Assembly: GCF_900106555.1 (NCBI RefSeq)
Contig: NZ_FNOE01000001.1
Span: 238,320 to 302,319 of the forward strand
Length of the DNA: 64,000 bases
DNA from: Nitrosomonas oligotropha
GTDB taxonomy: Bacteria; Pseudomonadota; Gammaproteobacteria; Burkholderiales; Nitrosomonadaceae
Direction of reading: 5' to 3'
This document shows positions 18,046-27,281 of this stretch, in pieces; within the stretch, counting starts at the first letter, position 1; each line of letters starts with the position of its first letter. The translations under genes were made by a program, and so were the position numbers. The notes under the pieces are model-generated. The model made no database searches. It saw nothing but the letters and a program-made list of their open reading frames with translations, and was not told the origin of the DNA.

Positions 18046-18405
18046 ATGGATGAAAAAGAAAAAATACCGGATTTTGATTTTGACCAGTGGTCCAGGATTG
18101 CTCGCGAGGAACCTGAGAAGTTTGAAGCCATGCGCCAGGACATGATCAATGAATTGATTGCGCAAGCACCGGATCATCTCAAACCGCGCATGACAGGCCT
18201 GCAATGGCAAGTTGATCAAATTCGCAAGCAGGCCGGCAACCCGATGGCTGCCTGTTTACTGATTTCGCAGAAAATGTGGGCCAATGTGCTGGGAGAAACG
18301 GGTTTGTTCAAAGCGCTTCAGGAACCTAAAAAAATACTGCATACTTTGGAACAAGCTCCCGCCGGTAAAGTCTTGTCGTTTGAACGGCCTAAATCCGGCA
18401 AGTAA
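18046..18405 (+). CDS. DUF3135 domain protein
   Basis: 119 aa cytosolic protein without membrane segments. It matches the DUF3135 pattern: acidic start IPDFDFDQWSRIAREEPEKF, then MINELIAQAPDHLKPRMTGL and QWQVDQIR, and a conserved MAACLLISQKMW helix. Function unknown. It lies 33 bp upstream of the DUF4139 gene in the same direction and could share its message. Confidence 0.8.
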   Translation: MDEKEKIPDFDFDQWSRIAREEPEKFEAMRQDMINELIAQAPDHLKPRMTGLQWQVDQIRKQAGNPMAACLLISQKMWANVLGETGLFKALQEPKKILHTLEQAPAGKVLSFERPKSGK

Positions 18406-18438
18406 ACCCGCTTTAAGCTTCTTCAATAGGGGAATTCA

Positions 18439-19896
18439 ATGCGTACAACGCGCCGCGCTTTTTATCCTGTGTTGTTAATTACAAGCTGCATTCTATCGTT
18501 TGGCCAGGGTGCGGTCATGGCCGGTGCTGACGAGCGGCTGAGCACGCTGAATGATCAGAAAGCGGTGGCAGTAACTATCTATAACAGTGACTTAGCACTG
18601 ATAAAAGATGTGCGGAATGTTTCCTTGGCCAAGGGTGATTTTAATCTGGCCTGGCGCGATGTCAGCGCGCTTATGCGGCCTGAAACGGCGTTGTTAAGGA
18701 GTGTCACCAATCCGGGTAGCATTACAATTGCCGAGCAAAACTTCAATTTCGATTTGCTCACGCCGCAAAGCCTGCTGAATAAATACGTCGGTCAAACAGT
18801 GTCGGTCGTTAAAATCAATCCGGCTACCGGTGTTGAGAGCAAAGAGAGCGCACTGGTGCTGGCCGCTACTGAGGGTGTGGTGCTCAAAATGGCCGATCGT
18901 ATTGAAACCGGACTGCCGGGACGTATCACCTTCGAGAATGTGCCCGGCAACTTGCGCGATCGCCCCACGCTAGTGATCGAGGGAATTCATCATGGCCACA
19001 CAGCGCAAGCGTTGGAACTGAGTTATTTAACCGGTGGTCTGGCTTGGAAAGCAGACTATGTCGCTGAACTGAATGATGCGGATGATCAACTGGATTTATC
19101 CGGCTGGGTAACGCTGACGAATACCAGCGGTACTCGTTATGTTAATGCGAAGCTGCAATTGGTGGCCGGTGATATCAACCGGGTGCAGCAAGAATTCGCG
19201 GCACCGGTAGCGATGCGAGCCAAAATGGCGGCGGATAGCGCTGTCGAACCGATGCGCCAGGAATCGCTGATGGAATATCATCTCTATAACCTGGATCGGT
19301 TAACGACGATCGCCGAGAACCAAACCAAGCAAGTCGCGCTGCTGAATGCCTCCGGCGTGCCTGCCCGAAAAGAGCTGGTGCTGGCGGGCAGCGATTATTA
19401 CTACGCTTCCGGTTATGGTGATCTGGGACAGAAACTGAAAGTGAGCGTGTTCATGCAGTTTGATAATAAAGAATCGGCCCGGTTAGGCATGCCGCTGCCC
19501 AAAGGTATTTTACGCGCCTATAAACGCGATAAAGCCGGAAATGCCCAGTTCGTCGGTGAAGATCGCATAGATCACACACCGAAGAACGAGATCGTGCGGG
19601 TAAAGCTGGGACAGTCTTTTGATGTCACAGCGGATAAAAAACAAACCGATTTTAAGCAATTAAGCATAGGGAACAATGGCATTAACCGTTTTGAAAGCGC
19701 TTACGAAATCACGCTCAAAAATGCCAAAAAAGAAATGGCTACGGTCACTGTGCAAGAACCCATACCGGGCGACTGGAAAATAATCGAAGAAAGCCAGCCG
19801 CACCATAAACCAGCCAGTAACACAGCCGTATGGCAAGTCGCTATTCCAGCGGAAAGCGCAGTTACGCTGAAGTATCGCGTCCAGGTCAGGTTCTGA
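18439..19896 (+). CDS. Secreted DUF4139 domain protein
   Basis: 485 aa with an N-terminal signal peptide (hydrophobic core at about 8-28, then MAGADERL). The N-terminal domain (about 40-200) has the VTIYNSDLALIKDVR pattern of the DUF4140/4139 superfamily, and the C-terminal DUF4139 beta domain includes YEITLKNAKKEMATVTVQEP and closes with VTLKYRVQVRF. Such proteins are periplasmic and of unknown function. The reading frame is clean. It is convergent with the VanZ gene, 45 bp away. Confidence 0.85.
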   Translation: MRTTRRAFYPVLLITSCILSFGQGAVMAGADERLSTLNDQKAVAVTIYNSDLALIKDVRNVSLAKGDFNLAWRDVSALMRPETALLRSVTNPGSITIAEQNFNFDLLTPQSLLNKYVGQTVSVVKINPATGVESKESALVLAATEGVVLKMADRIETGLPGRITFENVPGNLRDRPTLVIEGIHHGHTAQALELSYLTGGLAWKADYVAELNDADDQLDLSGWVTLTNTSGTRYVNAKLQLVAGDINRVQQEFAAPVAMRAKMAADSAVEPMRQESLMEYHLYNLDRLTTIAENQTKQVALLNASGVPARKELVLAGSDYYYASGYGDLGQKLKVSVFMQFDNKESARLGMPLPKGILRAYKRDKAGNAQFVGEDRIDHTPKNEIVRVKLGQSFDVTADKKQTDFKQLSIGNNGINRFESAYEITLKNAKKEMATVTVQEPIPGDWKIIEESQPHHKPASNTAVWQVAIPAESAVTLKYRVQVRF

Positions 19897-19941
19897 TGAC
19901 GGGTTTTTAGCGGTTAAAAATTTTCCGCTGTTCAAGAATCA

Positions 19942-20970
19942 TTATGCAGCGGCTTTGTTTTCATGTTGATTTGAAACAAATGCCCTGATCAAAATCATAC
20001 CGGTTACTCCTCCCGCCGCATCAATAAAGAAGTCGCTCACTAACGGAGTTCGCCCTTCAATAAACAGTTGCGCGATTTCTGTGCCACCAGCCAGTAGAAG
20101 AATAATCGTGATCGTTTGCAGGATGAGCTCTTTTTTCATCATCACGCTGAGAATTAGACCGAACAGGAAAAAGAAACCGAGATGCCAGACTTTGGATAAA
20201 TCCCAAGGAATGACTGTTTTAAAAGATTCACTTTCGGCGTCGATTTGAATTTTAACTTCGTTGGAGACCTGGTTCTTCATATCGCCTGGCAGGGTTGTCC
20301 CGGCAATGATGGCAGTAAAAGCGGAAACCAGCAGGAAGCGGGCGAGAATGTTTTTCTTGTCCATGAACAGAAATGAACCGGTAAACAGCAGGAAATATCC
20401 ACCCCAAGCCAACAGAATGATATCGCGAACCCATTTATAATCCGGATTTTCGTAAACCGGATAAACCCGCATATTTTTAATCTGCAGCGAGCCGGTGGAT
20501 TGGCTCAATTGTGCGGTTAGCCAGATGTTTTGGATTCCGGGTGCGATGGTGAAAACCTTGCGGTAATTTTTCCAGTCGTGGGTTCCTGTCAGGGCAATCG
20601 CCGCGTGGGGCAGATCCCAGCGGTCTTTCTTGCCATCATTTTGTGCCAATAGAAGCCGGGCGGAGTTCCAGGGGGGTATGCCTGCCATCACATTGGTGCA
20701 GCGCATATCAGCGGATACTAATAAGACAGTGCCGGGTTTTACCATTGGAAGTTGCTGGAGCGCGCTGGCGCCGGTTTTGGCATCGCTGGAAAACAGGCTC
20801 AAGCCATTTTCCGTGACCTCGACCCGGCTGCTTTCCGTGGTCCGGAACTTCCAATTGGCGGTCTGAAGCTCGGGACCAATTTGCACATACTGTTCAAATC
20901 TGGCGTGGGTTATCAGGGTGGCAATGGCCAGAAGTATGAATAAAAAGCAATTTGTTTTGAACAAAGGCAT
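19942..20970 (-). CDS. VanZ family membrane protein with periplasmic domain
   Basis: 342 aa. One membrane helix at residues 7-24, then about 150 residues predicted outside the membrane with a beta-rich carbohydrate-binding-like look (LLAQNDGKKDRWDLPHAAIA, TAQLSQSTGSLQIKNMRVYP). From about residue 185 there are five helices; the VanZ signature LLLAGGTEIAQLFIEGRTPL and VSDFFIDAAGG is at about 295-325. VanZ domains occur in envelope proteins, including one giving low-level teicoplanin resistance. The role here cannot be assigned. Confidence 0.83.
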   Translation of the reverse strand: MPLFKTNCFLFILLAIATLITHARFEQYVQIGPELQTANWKFRTTESSRVEVTENGLSLFSSDAKTGASALQQLPMVKPGTVLLVSADMRCTNVMAGIPPWNSARLLLAQNDGKKDRWDLPHAAIALTGTHDWKNYRKVFTIAPGIQNIWLTAQLSQSTGSLQIKNMRVYPVYENPDYKWVRDIILLAWGGYFLLFTGSFLFMDKKNILARFLLVSAFTAIIAGTTLPGDMKNQVSNEVKIQIDAESESFKTVIPWDLSKVWHLGFFFLFGLILSVMMKKELILQTITIILLLAGGTEIAQLFIEGRTPLVSDFFIDAAGGVTGMILIRAFVSNQHENKAAA

Positions 20971-21110
20971 ACGTCAGCCCGCTGCGCGCAACCGGATAGA
21001 AAGATCCAGTCCGTTTCCGTATTCAGGAAAAGAGATCAAAAAACTTGTTCCTTCGTATTGCCGGATCATTCCGTGCGGGCTTTGTTTCGCATCGCATGCC
21101 TTAAGATAAG

Positions 21111-21131
21111 GCGGTTTTCGCCATCAACCGC
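21111..21131 (-). terminator. Weak hairpin downstream of the 24-codon ORF
   Basis: GCGGTT at 21111-21116 pairs with AACCGC at 21126-21131, 10 bp after the small ORF stop on the minus strand. The following bases (cttatctt) are only partly T-rich, so termination is uncertain. Confidence 0.3.
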
Positions 21132-21140
21132 TATGGATTT

Positions 21141-21215
21141 CTAAAAATACTGGACCATCAAGCTAACGTATCCAGCGGCAAAAATAACGAGGACAATGAC
21201 AATGAGTTTTTTCAT
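21141..21215 (-). CDS. Putative 24-residue single-pass membrane peptide
   Basis: A short open frame, ATG at 21215 to TAG at 21141, encoding MKKLIVIVLVIFAAGYVSLM then VQYF. It has two lysines, a hydrophobic run of about 16 residues and an amphipathic end, the profile of small bacterial membrane proteins. GAAAGGA lies nine bases before the ATG. It begins 33 bp after the glycosylase stop in the same direction and could be the last gene of that operon. No homologue is recalled. Confidence 0.5.
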   Translation of the reverse strand: MKKLIVIVLVIFAAGYVSLMVQYF

Positions 21216-21248
21216 CGCGTGCATTCCTTTCAGTCGAATATTGATTAA

Positions 21249-21848
21249 TCATTTTTGTTCCGTGCTACCAGTGCATAAGTAAAACGCATCCCGGGCTTCG
21301 CCGTCAAGCGTCTGCTTTATTTTTGGCATGGGATGGCAGGAACGCAATGCTGAGCCAATCGTTTCGTGCCAGATTCCGCATTTATCGTCAAATGATAAAC
21401 GGGCATTGGCGGGGCTTGTGGAAGGTAATCGTGAGAGTTTGAGCAATCCCAAGTTATGGGCGGGCAATACATAGTGTTTAAAACAAGCTTCCGCTGTTCC
21501 GCCGTTAAAAAATACCTGCGTGATGGCGCGGTGTGCGGAAAAAAAGGACTGGAAGTCATTGTTGATTTGCGTGCCGGTTTCAATCATCGAATCCAGGCTG
21601 CCGTTGCGCTTGCACGATTTGAGCACATCCCACAGTGCGATCGGCGATGATCGCAGCGCGGCAATTTTTTCCTGATACGAAGCTTCCACATCGATTTGTA
21701 GCAGTTGCGCCATGATCGGCCAAAAAGCATTGCGGCGGTGGGCGTAATACTGGTTGGCGACTAATGATGCTTCGCCCGGCATGCTGCCGAGGATCAGAAT
21801 TCTCGCCTCGCTGCCGGCGATGGGAGGAAAACTATAAACGGTCGGCAT
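21249..21848 (-). CDS. DNA-deoxyinosine glycosylase (uracil-DNA glycosylase superfamily)
   Basis: 199 aa. It matches the hypoxanthine-DNA glycosylase branch (TIGR04274, UDG family 6): LILGSMPGEASL at about 18-29, YYAHRRNAFWPIM at about 34-46, and RLPSTSPANA near 139-148. The enzyme removes hypoxanthine (deaminated adenine) from DNA to start base excision repair; nitrosative deamination is a plausible source of the lesion in this organism. It starts 15 bp after the mutase gene and is probably cotranscribed. The last 30 residues are variable. Confidence 0.88.
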   Translation of the reverse strand: MPTVYSFPPIAGSEARILILGSMPGEASLVANQYYAHRRNAFWPIMAQLLQIDVEASYQEKIAALRSSPIALWDVLKSCKRNGSLDSMIETGTQINNDFQSFFSAHRAITQVFFNGGTAEACFKHYVLPAHNLGLLKLSRLPSTSPANARLSFDDKCGIWHETIGSALRSCHPMPKIKQTLDGEARDAFYLCTGSTEQK

Positions 21849-21863
21849 GCCTTTTGCAGCCGG

Positions 21864-22592
21864 TTAGTCGACGTAATAATGCCGCACGGCGTGACCTTGC
21901 TGATCCAGTTCGTAAACCAGCGGTCGGCCGGTAGCCAATCTTGTTTTCATCACTTGCCCGGGAGTGAGATGTTCCAGCAGCATCGTGACTACGCGCAAGG
22001 TATTGCGATGGGAAACTATCAGGGCACGTTTTCCGTGCTGAATTTCCGGTTGAATGGTTTCTTCCCAATAGGGTTTTACCCGCGCCAGGGTGTTTTGCAT
22101 GCTTTCTGCGAGCGGCAGCTCATTTTTATCGATACCGGCGTAACCCGGTAGATTGCCGGGAAAGCGGGGATCGTGTGCATCCAGATACGGCGGTGTTGCA
22201 TCAAATTTGATTTGGCAGCCCAGAATTGGCCAGATACCGAACTTCTTGATGGCTGGCCAGCGTTCCATGCCTTCCAGCGCGCCGTAATGGCGCTCGTTCA
22301 AACGCCAGCTTTCATGCACCGGTAGATCCAGTTGCATGGCGGAGAGCACAATCCGCGCGGTGGTTTTTGCGCGCTGCAAGGAGGAGGTAAAACATAGATC
22401 GAAGGTAAGACCGGCCTGCTTTAGTAAATAAGCGGCTTGTTCCGCTTCCTGCTCGCCTTTCGCGCTCAACGGAATATCGCTCCAGCCGGTGAATTTCTTG
22501 TCGCGATTCCAGATGCTCTGTCCGTGTCGCAGCAAGACAAGCTGGGTGATGCGTTGCTGGGCGTTTTGTACCGTTGGGATGGCTTTCAGCAT
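21864..22592 (-). CDS. gpmA: 2,3-bisphosphoglycerate-dependent phosphoglycerate mutase-like protein
   Basis: 242 aa from the ATG at 22592, which overlaps the desaturase stop as TAATG. It has the histidine-phosphatase core: [10 protein letters not shown] with phospho-acceptor His23, [11 protein letters not shown] with Glu100, and SHRNTLR with His195. The layout follows E. coli GpmA (250 aa), with a changed block between 113 and 150 and HRN in place of the usual HGN. The simplest role is 3- to 2-phosphoglycerate interconversion; the operon context of lipid-type genes leaves room for another phosphomonoester. Confidence 0.8.
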   Translation of the reverse strand: MLKAIPTVQNAQQRITQLVLLRHGQSIWNRDKKFTGWSDIPLSAKGEQEAEQAAYLLKQAGLTFDLCFTSSLQRAKTTARIVLSAMQLDLPVHESWRLNERHYGALEGMERWPAIKKFGIWPILGCQIKFDATPPYLDAHDPRFPGNLPGYAGIDKNELPLAESMQNTLARVKPYWEETIQPEIQHGKRALIVSHRNTLRVVTMLLEHLTPGQVMKTRLATGRPLVYELDQQGHAVRHYYVD

Positions 22593-23662
22593 TAGCCGTT
22601 TTGTTGCGGTGACGTTTTGGCGGCTTCGGAGGATTCGTGCCAAATTTGTTTGAGTGCTGGCCATAAACCGCTGCGGATGGTTTTGATGTATTGCGAATTA
22701 TCGGTCAGGTTATTGACTAAGCGGCGTTGCGCTTTACCGAGGTTGTGATACGGCATGCTCATGAACAAGTGATGCGTAGCGTGAAAACGCAAGCCGACCG
22801 GCGCCCATAGCGGCGTGATCAGAACATTGCCGGGAATATTGACCGAATCCAGGTATTGTTCGGCCAATGTCATTTTGCGATCGCCTGGATTGCGGTAAGC
22901 ATGCGCCGCCAATGTGCGCAGCGAATTGAGAATGAACACGGCGACTGCGGTGAGGTACCACAACACCAGCAACGAATAAGGAAGCACACCCAATACAACC
23001 AGTGCGATGACGCTCGCGCCGAACAGGAAAGCACCGAGTTCTTGCTGGCGCCAATTGAGATCGTTGCGGACCGCATCCGGCGCGCGCCTGTAAGTGGGGT
23101 CAATCGTCAATGATGATGCGCGTTCCCAGACGATTTTGCGCAATGGCGGAATCAGATACGAAACCGGCGTCAACAGCACGAAGCGCGCAGCCAGTACAAT
23201 TGGAATCAAAAAAGACAGCAACACATAAACCACCATTTCCGCCGGTTTATGCGTCGCAAACGGCAGGTACTCGCCATCCGCGCTGGTGCCGTACACATCC
23301 GGTTTGTGATGGTCGTTATGCACGCCATCGTAGGTGAACGACGGAATCATGAACGGAATGCCGCAGATGATATTCCACACCAGACGGAAGTTCTTGAATG
23401 TACCCTTCTTTAAATGTGCCAGCTCATGTACAAAAATCGCCGAACGGTACAAGGCAAGTACAGCGACGATGAATCCGCCCAGTTGCCAGAGCGAGAAAAA
23501 CGGTGAAAACAGCGCGGTAAAAAAAGCCGCCCAGCCCAGCGTGATGTGAAACAGAAAATCCGTCCAGTAAATCCATGGCTTCGGCGTCATCAGGTCGCGT
23601 ACCAGATGATGCGCTTCACGCAGTGGAAATTCTTTGATGTAAGGGACTTTTTCTTCGGTCAC
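22592..23662 (-). CDS. Fatty acid desaturase family protein
   Basis: 356 aa integral membrane di-iron protein. The histidine boxes are HELAH at 79-83, HNDHH at 115-119 and HATHH at 294-298, all intact, with four to six hydrophobic helices between. Such enzymes introduce a double bond or hydroxyl group in an acyl chain or a related lipid, using O2. The substrate is not evident. The gene starts 22 bp after the HIT gene and overlaps the mutase gene start, so it sits inside a tight operon. Confidence 0.87.
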   Translation of the reverse strand: MTEEKVPYIKEFPLREAHHLVRDLMTPKPWIYWTDFLFHITLGWAAFFTALFSPFFSLWQLGGFIVAVLALYRSAIFVHELAHLKKGTFKNFRLVWNIICGIPFMIPSFTYDGVHNDHHKPDVYGTSADGEYLPFATHKPAEMVVYVLLSFLIPIVLAARFVLLTPVSYLIPPLRKIVWERASSLTIDPTYRRAPDAVRNDLNWRQQELGAFLFGASVIALVVLGVLPYSLLVLWYLTAVAVFILNSLRTLAAHAYRNPGDRKMTLAEQYLDSVNIPGNVLITPLWAPVGLRFHATHHLFMSMPYHNLGKAQRRLVNNLTDNSQYIKTIRSGLWPALKQIWHESSEAAKTSPQQNG

Positions 23663-23684
23663 GTGTCGTCTCGCTTAGTTTCGC

Positions 23685-24137
23685 TTAAGACCAGCAGGAT
23701 TGAAGGTGATTCATGATGTGCTGATTGATCGTTGCATCGGTGATGTTGACTTGCCCCAGGTTCGGCATGGCGGGCCAGCCCGCGTCGATAAATTCCATCC
23801 CGGCAAACGGCTTCGGTTGTGCATACCGTGGAATCACATGAAAGTGCACATCGGGGTCGACCATCATCAACATCAAATAATTGATTTTGTCATAGTGGAA
23901 GGCTTTCGCCAGTGCCGATTCAATTTGCCCGGTGATGCTGTGCAGTTCCGCGAAGCTGGCCGGACTCAGCTGCGAAAAGGCCTGTGCCGGTTCATGCGCG
24001 GCCAGAACTAGAGCGCCTAGTGTCGCCTGTGCGGGACGCAGTAATACCGACCAGTATTGAAACGACCAGATAATCGTTTGCGGCGCGCCAAACTTGCGCA
24101 TGGTGGCATTCAGCTCTGGCTCGGTGGCGCTGATCAT
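23685..24137 (-). CDS. HIT family nucleotide-binding protein
   Basis: 150 aa. The HIT motif reads DVHFHVIPRY at residues 96-105, with the catalytic histidine pair at 98 and 100 and Asp at the position of the first His, as in some Ap4A-phosphorylase-like members. HIT enzymes cleave or transfer nucleoside monophosphates. Its ATG overlaps the stop of the nucleotidyltransferase gene (ATGA), so the two are translationally coupled, suggesting that it acts on a nucleotidyl compound made by that enzyme; this is inference. Confidence 0.83.
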   Translation of the reverse strand: MISATEPELNATMRKFGAPQTIIWSFQYWSVLLRPAQATLGALVLAAHEPAQAFSQLSPASFAELHSITGQIESALAKAFHYDKINYLMLMMVDPDVHFHVIPRYAQPKPFAGMEFIDAGWPAMPNLGQVNITDATINQHIMNHLQSCWS

Positions 24138-24892
24138 GATGCGTTCTCGTCAAAGATGATACCGGCTCTGGCTAAATCCTCGATAAAATCGATTTCACAC
24201 CAGCGAAATCCGTTGATCGAGCAGGAGTTCACTAAATGTTCTTTGGCCAGGCGATCGATAATCGACAAATACCACGATTTCAGCTCCGCCGGATGACGCA
24301 ATGCTTCTTCCACGGCTTGCCGGAATAGTGGCACACCATTGCCGCGAAAATAAATCAGCCCGATGGATTCCGCGTTGACCTGATGCGGCGGCACGATTTT
24401 GCTCACTTGCTGCACCCAGCCATCGGCGTTCAATTGTACTTTCATATCGTCGGCGTCGTAGCTATCCTTAAAATCCACGCTCAGTGTAATGGGCGCGAAT
24501 TCTGAATTCAAGACTTTATCCAGCAACGCGGTTTCGATCACGGTATCGCCGTTCAATATCAAAAAATCGCTATCCATTTCGGTGCGCGCAATCCAGCAGC
24601 TCGCCAGATTATCCGCCACTTCGTAAAAGGGATTGAACAGGATTTTGATCTTGGGATGATGAGCGTGCCGTTGTTGCAGTAACTCCTCAATCTGCGCCAC
24701 CTGGAAACCCGTGATAATGGTGACCTCTTCGACACCGGCCGCGAGCAAAGCGTCAATTTGCCAAGCCAGCACGGGTTTGCCGGCAACCGGCAGCAGGCAT
24801 TTCGGGGTGTTCTCGGTCAGCGGCAGTAAGCGCCGTCCCTGCCCTGCGCTCAGGATGATGGCTTTGACTGGCTTTGTGGTTTGATTCGTCAT
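24134..24892 (-). CDS. Sugar/phosphocholine-type nucleotidyltransferase
   Basis: 252 aa from the ATG at 24892; a TTG at 24925 would add 11 residues. The Rossmann-like NTP-transferase domain has AIILSAGQGRRLLPLTENTP at 11-30, KCLLPVAGKPVL next, and LNGDTVIE with a metal-binding Asp near 121. The family (LicC, MurU, HddC relatives) activates a phosphorylated small molecule as a CDP- or UDP-derivative. The insertion ESIGLIYFRGNG and the closing RWCEIDFIEDLARA, which supplies a second metal Asp, resemble phosphocholine cytidylyltransferases. It leads the HIT-desaturase-mutase-glycosylase series. Confidence 0.83.
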   Translation of the reverse strand: MTNQTTKPVKAIILSAGQGRRLLPLTENTPKCLLPVAGKPVLAWQIDALLAAGVEEVTIITGFQVAQIEELLQQRHAHHPKIKILFNPFYEVADNLASCWIARTEMDSDFLILNGDTVIETALLDKVLNSEFAPITLSVDFKDSYDADDMKVQLNADGWVQQVSKIVPPHQVNAESIGLIYFRGNGVPLFRQAVEEALRHPAELKSWYLSIIDRLAKEHLVNSCSINGFRWCEIDFIEDLARAGIIFDENAS

Positions 24893-24978
24893 AAATGAAT
24901 GGATTTTAGGCAGCTTTGTATACAAAGCGATAATAGCGACGCTGCATTGTAACCAAGTTTGGATTTAGCGAGGTATTT

Positions 24979-26136
24979 TTAGAAGGAGAGACTGTTGATC
25001 TGGCGCAATTCTGCAACAATGCGTTGCGTGGCGCGCAAAAAATCGTCCACTTGTTGAAGTGTGTTGTCACGGCCCAGGCTGACACGCACCGCGCAGCGCG
25101 CGAGCATCGGATCAATTTGCATCGCCGCCAGCACATGGCTTTGCCCTGGATTCACGCTGGAGCAAGCCGCTCCGGCGGCAACGGCAAAACCGGCTTTGTC
25201 CAATTTAACCACCAGCGTATCGCCCTCGATATCCGGCAGCGCGAAATAACAGGTATTTGGAATGCGTGCCGCCTGTCCGCCGAAAATCGCCGCGCCCATG
25301 CCAGTCAACCCGGCTTCCAGCCGATCACGCAACTTGGCAACGTGCTGCGCAGTTTCCGCCAAGCGCGCGACGGCCAATTCGCACGCCACACCAAATCCCA
25401 CAATCGCAGGCGCATTCTCGGTGCCGGAACGTAAGCCGTTTTCGTGCCCGCCGCCGTAAATCAACGGTTTTAATAGCAAACGCTTGTCGACGATCAACGC
25501 TGCCGCGCCTTTCGGCCCGTAAATTTTATGCGCGGATAACGTCATCGCATGGACTTTCAGCGCAGTAAAATCGACCGGAATTTTACCCAATCCCTGAATC
25601 GCATCGGTGTGCACGTAAGCGCCATGCGAACGCGCCAGCTCGGCAATGGCGGCAACATCCTGGATCACGCCGGTTTCGTTATTCGCCAGCATCACCGATA
25701 CCAATCCCGGTTTATTGGTTTGCATTGCCGCCGCAGCGGCAGCAATATCGGCTTGCCCGTCCGCATTGATCGCCAGTTGCTGCAACGGCCAAGGATCGCA
25801 ACCGCGCCGCGCAATCGCTTGCGCCGGTTTCAGCACACACGGATGCTCGATCGCGCTGATGAACAGATTCCCCGGTTTCAAACTATCGACCGCGCCACGC
25901 ACAAACAAATTATTCGCTTCCGAACCGCCGCTGGTGAAAACCACCTGTACCGGTTGCACCCCGACCGCCTCCGCCACCTGCTTGCGCGCCTTGTCGATCG
26001 CCCGCCGGGCAGCGATGCCGTAACCGTGACGGCTCGATGCGTTGCCGAATTCTTGTTGGAAATACGGCAGCATCGCTTCTAAAACAGCGTCGTCGACGCG
26101 GGTGGTGGCATTGTGGTCGAAGTAAATGGGTTCCAT
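24979..26136 (-). CDS. Cysteine desulfurase family protein (NifS/IscS-like)
   Basis: 385 aa PLP enzyme that takes sulfur from cysteine for iron-sulfur clusters or thio-cofactors. The PLP lysine is Lys204 in SAHKIYGPKG, with HTDAIQGLGK before it; the persulfide cysteine is Cys324 in GAACSSVNPGQSHVL, inside a long loop as in group I enzymes. YFDHNATTRV starts the fold. No iscR, iscU or other cluster-assembly genes are next to it, so this is not the housekeeping isc operon as laid out in E. coli. It is 86 bp upstream of the nucleotidyltransferase gene in the same direction. Confidence 0.9.
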   Translation of the reverse strand: MEPIYFDHNATTRVDDAVLEAMLPYFQQEFGNASSRHGYGIAARRAIDKARKQVAEAVGVQPVQVVFTSGGSEANNLFVRGAVDSLKPGNLFISAIEHPCVLKPAQAIARRGCDPWPLQQLAINADGQADIAAAAAAMQTNKPGLVSVMLANNETGVIQDVAAIAELARSHGAYVHTDAIQGLGKIPVDFTALKVHAMTLSAHKIYGPKGAAALIVDKRLLLKPLIYGGGHENGLRSGTENAPAIVGFGVACELAVARLAETAQHVAKLRDRLEAGLTGMGAAIFGGQAARIPNTCYFALPDIEGDTLVVKLDKAGFAVAAGAACSSVNPGQSHVLAAMQIDPMLARCAVRVSLGRDNTLQQVDDFLRATQRIVAELRQINSLSF

Positions 26137-26191
26137 GAATCTCGTGGACAGTTAATTGGTAAAAACCGAATGATAAACCTTAATGAGGATG

Positions 26192-26503
26192 CTATGACGA
26201 ACGCGCATTGACCAAAACCACATGTGACTGCTGAATGTTTTCGCGAAACTGTGCCGGGATTTCATCCCAGACAAATAGATCGACCCGAAACGGCAGCTGA
26301 CTTTCTTCCAATGCTTCTTTCAAAGCGGCGACAGCTCGCTTTTGCTCCGCAGCTGCAAAAACCGCCAAATCCAAATCGGATTGCGAGCGTGCCGTTGCTT
26401 TGATACGCGAACCGTAAGCCCAAACCGTTACATCCGGCAGATAATCATTCAGCAGATCGAGCAGGATTTTGCGCTGATCCGGCGTAATATCAAGCATTTG
26501 CAT
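26192..26503 (-). CDS. MNT-domain nucleotidyltransferase (MntA-like antitoxin)
   Basis: 103 aa minimal nucleotidyltransferase. The signature GSR at 31-33 and the metal-binding DLDL at 43-46 are intact, followed by VDLFVWDEIP with the third acidic residue. In HEPN-MNT pairs the MntA enzyme AMPylates or otherwise neutralises the HepT RNase. It lies directly after the frameshifted HEPN gene (7 bp), the HI0074-HI0073 gene order. The frame is intact although the partner is broken. Confidence 0.82.
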   Translation of the reverse strand: MQMLDITPDQRKILLDLLNDYLPDVTVWAYGSRIKATARSQSDLDLAVFAAAEQKRAVAALKEALEESQLPFRVDLFVWDEIPAQFRENIQQSHVVLVNARSS

Positions 26504-26510
26504 TGTCGTC

Positions 26511-26914
26511 TTATTTGCTCAGCGACTGATAGAGCGCAGTGGCATCGCGAATAAAATCACCCATCAGCGACAAACACGCTTTGGCTTTTTCGCCGCTGTA
26601 ATCGTGTGTGGTATGAGTGCGCGCTTCGGCATAATCCAGCCATCGCTCAACAGCGGAAGGCAGCAGGTTGTTTTCAGCTGCCAACCGGAAAATCGGCTTC
26701 GGACTGTTCGGCACTTCCGGAATACCCAATACTTCAACCAGTAGCGCTTCAACACTTTCCACAAGCAGTCATAACACACTTCAAAGCGCTGAATCACCGA
26801 CTCCGCGACCGCCTCCTGCATCAGCTTCGGCAATGCCGGATCCAGCGATTGGTAGTTTAGAAATTGCGCTTGCAAATGATTGAGCGATTTCTGCAAGTAT
26901 TGGTAGTCGATCAT
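26511..26914 (-). pseudogene. HEPN-domain HepT-like toxin gene with a frameshift
   Basis: Two overlapping frames together encode one HI0074-family HEPN protein. The first gives MIDYQYLQKSLNHLQAQFLN to DCLWKVLKRY; the second continues with LVEVLGIPEVPNSPKPIF and ends LYQSLSK. The switch is near 26740 and a single missing C would restore the frame (KRYLVEVLG). The HEPN catalytic motif R-x4-H-x-Y is present as RTHTTHDY in the second part. Such proteins are RNases that act as toxins. As it stands the product would be truncated before the catalytic motif. Confidence 0.8.
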
Positions 26915-27281
26915 GGGGTGTAAACCGGATGAGATGATGGATTATAAGCGAATATCCAGAGGAAAAAATGGTGGCAGTTGAGGGGGGGTGAATTCAAGAA
27001 AACAAGAGGAAAACTAACAATAGGTGTGACTTTCACATTCAAAATATCTGACCTTTAAACAAGGGATAAAAATTAATAAGATTTTCTCATGTAGATAAAA
27101 AATATTTTGACTTAAATTTTTGCACTATAGCTTTAGTTTGATTCCTTGAAGCAAGGTATATTACATCCTCGAGTTCACAATCCAATCCTAAAATGTGATG
27201 TTACGAAATAGAATAGTGAATGCATGATCGGGTAAGATGTTGCCAAAAAATCCTGTAAATTTTTGATAAAAATCTTTAACC
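26915..27281. other. AT-rich intergenic stretch, no gene seen
   Basis: 367 bp between the HEPN and DUF2971 genes, with visibly lower GC than the surroundings, especially after 27000. I see no open frame, tRNA or strong hairpin. The composition continues into the DUF2971 gene, so this is likely the left part of an acquired segment and holds that gene's promoter. Confidence 0.5.
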
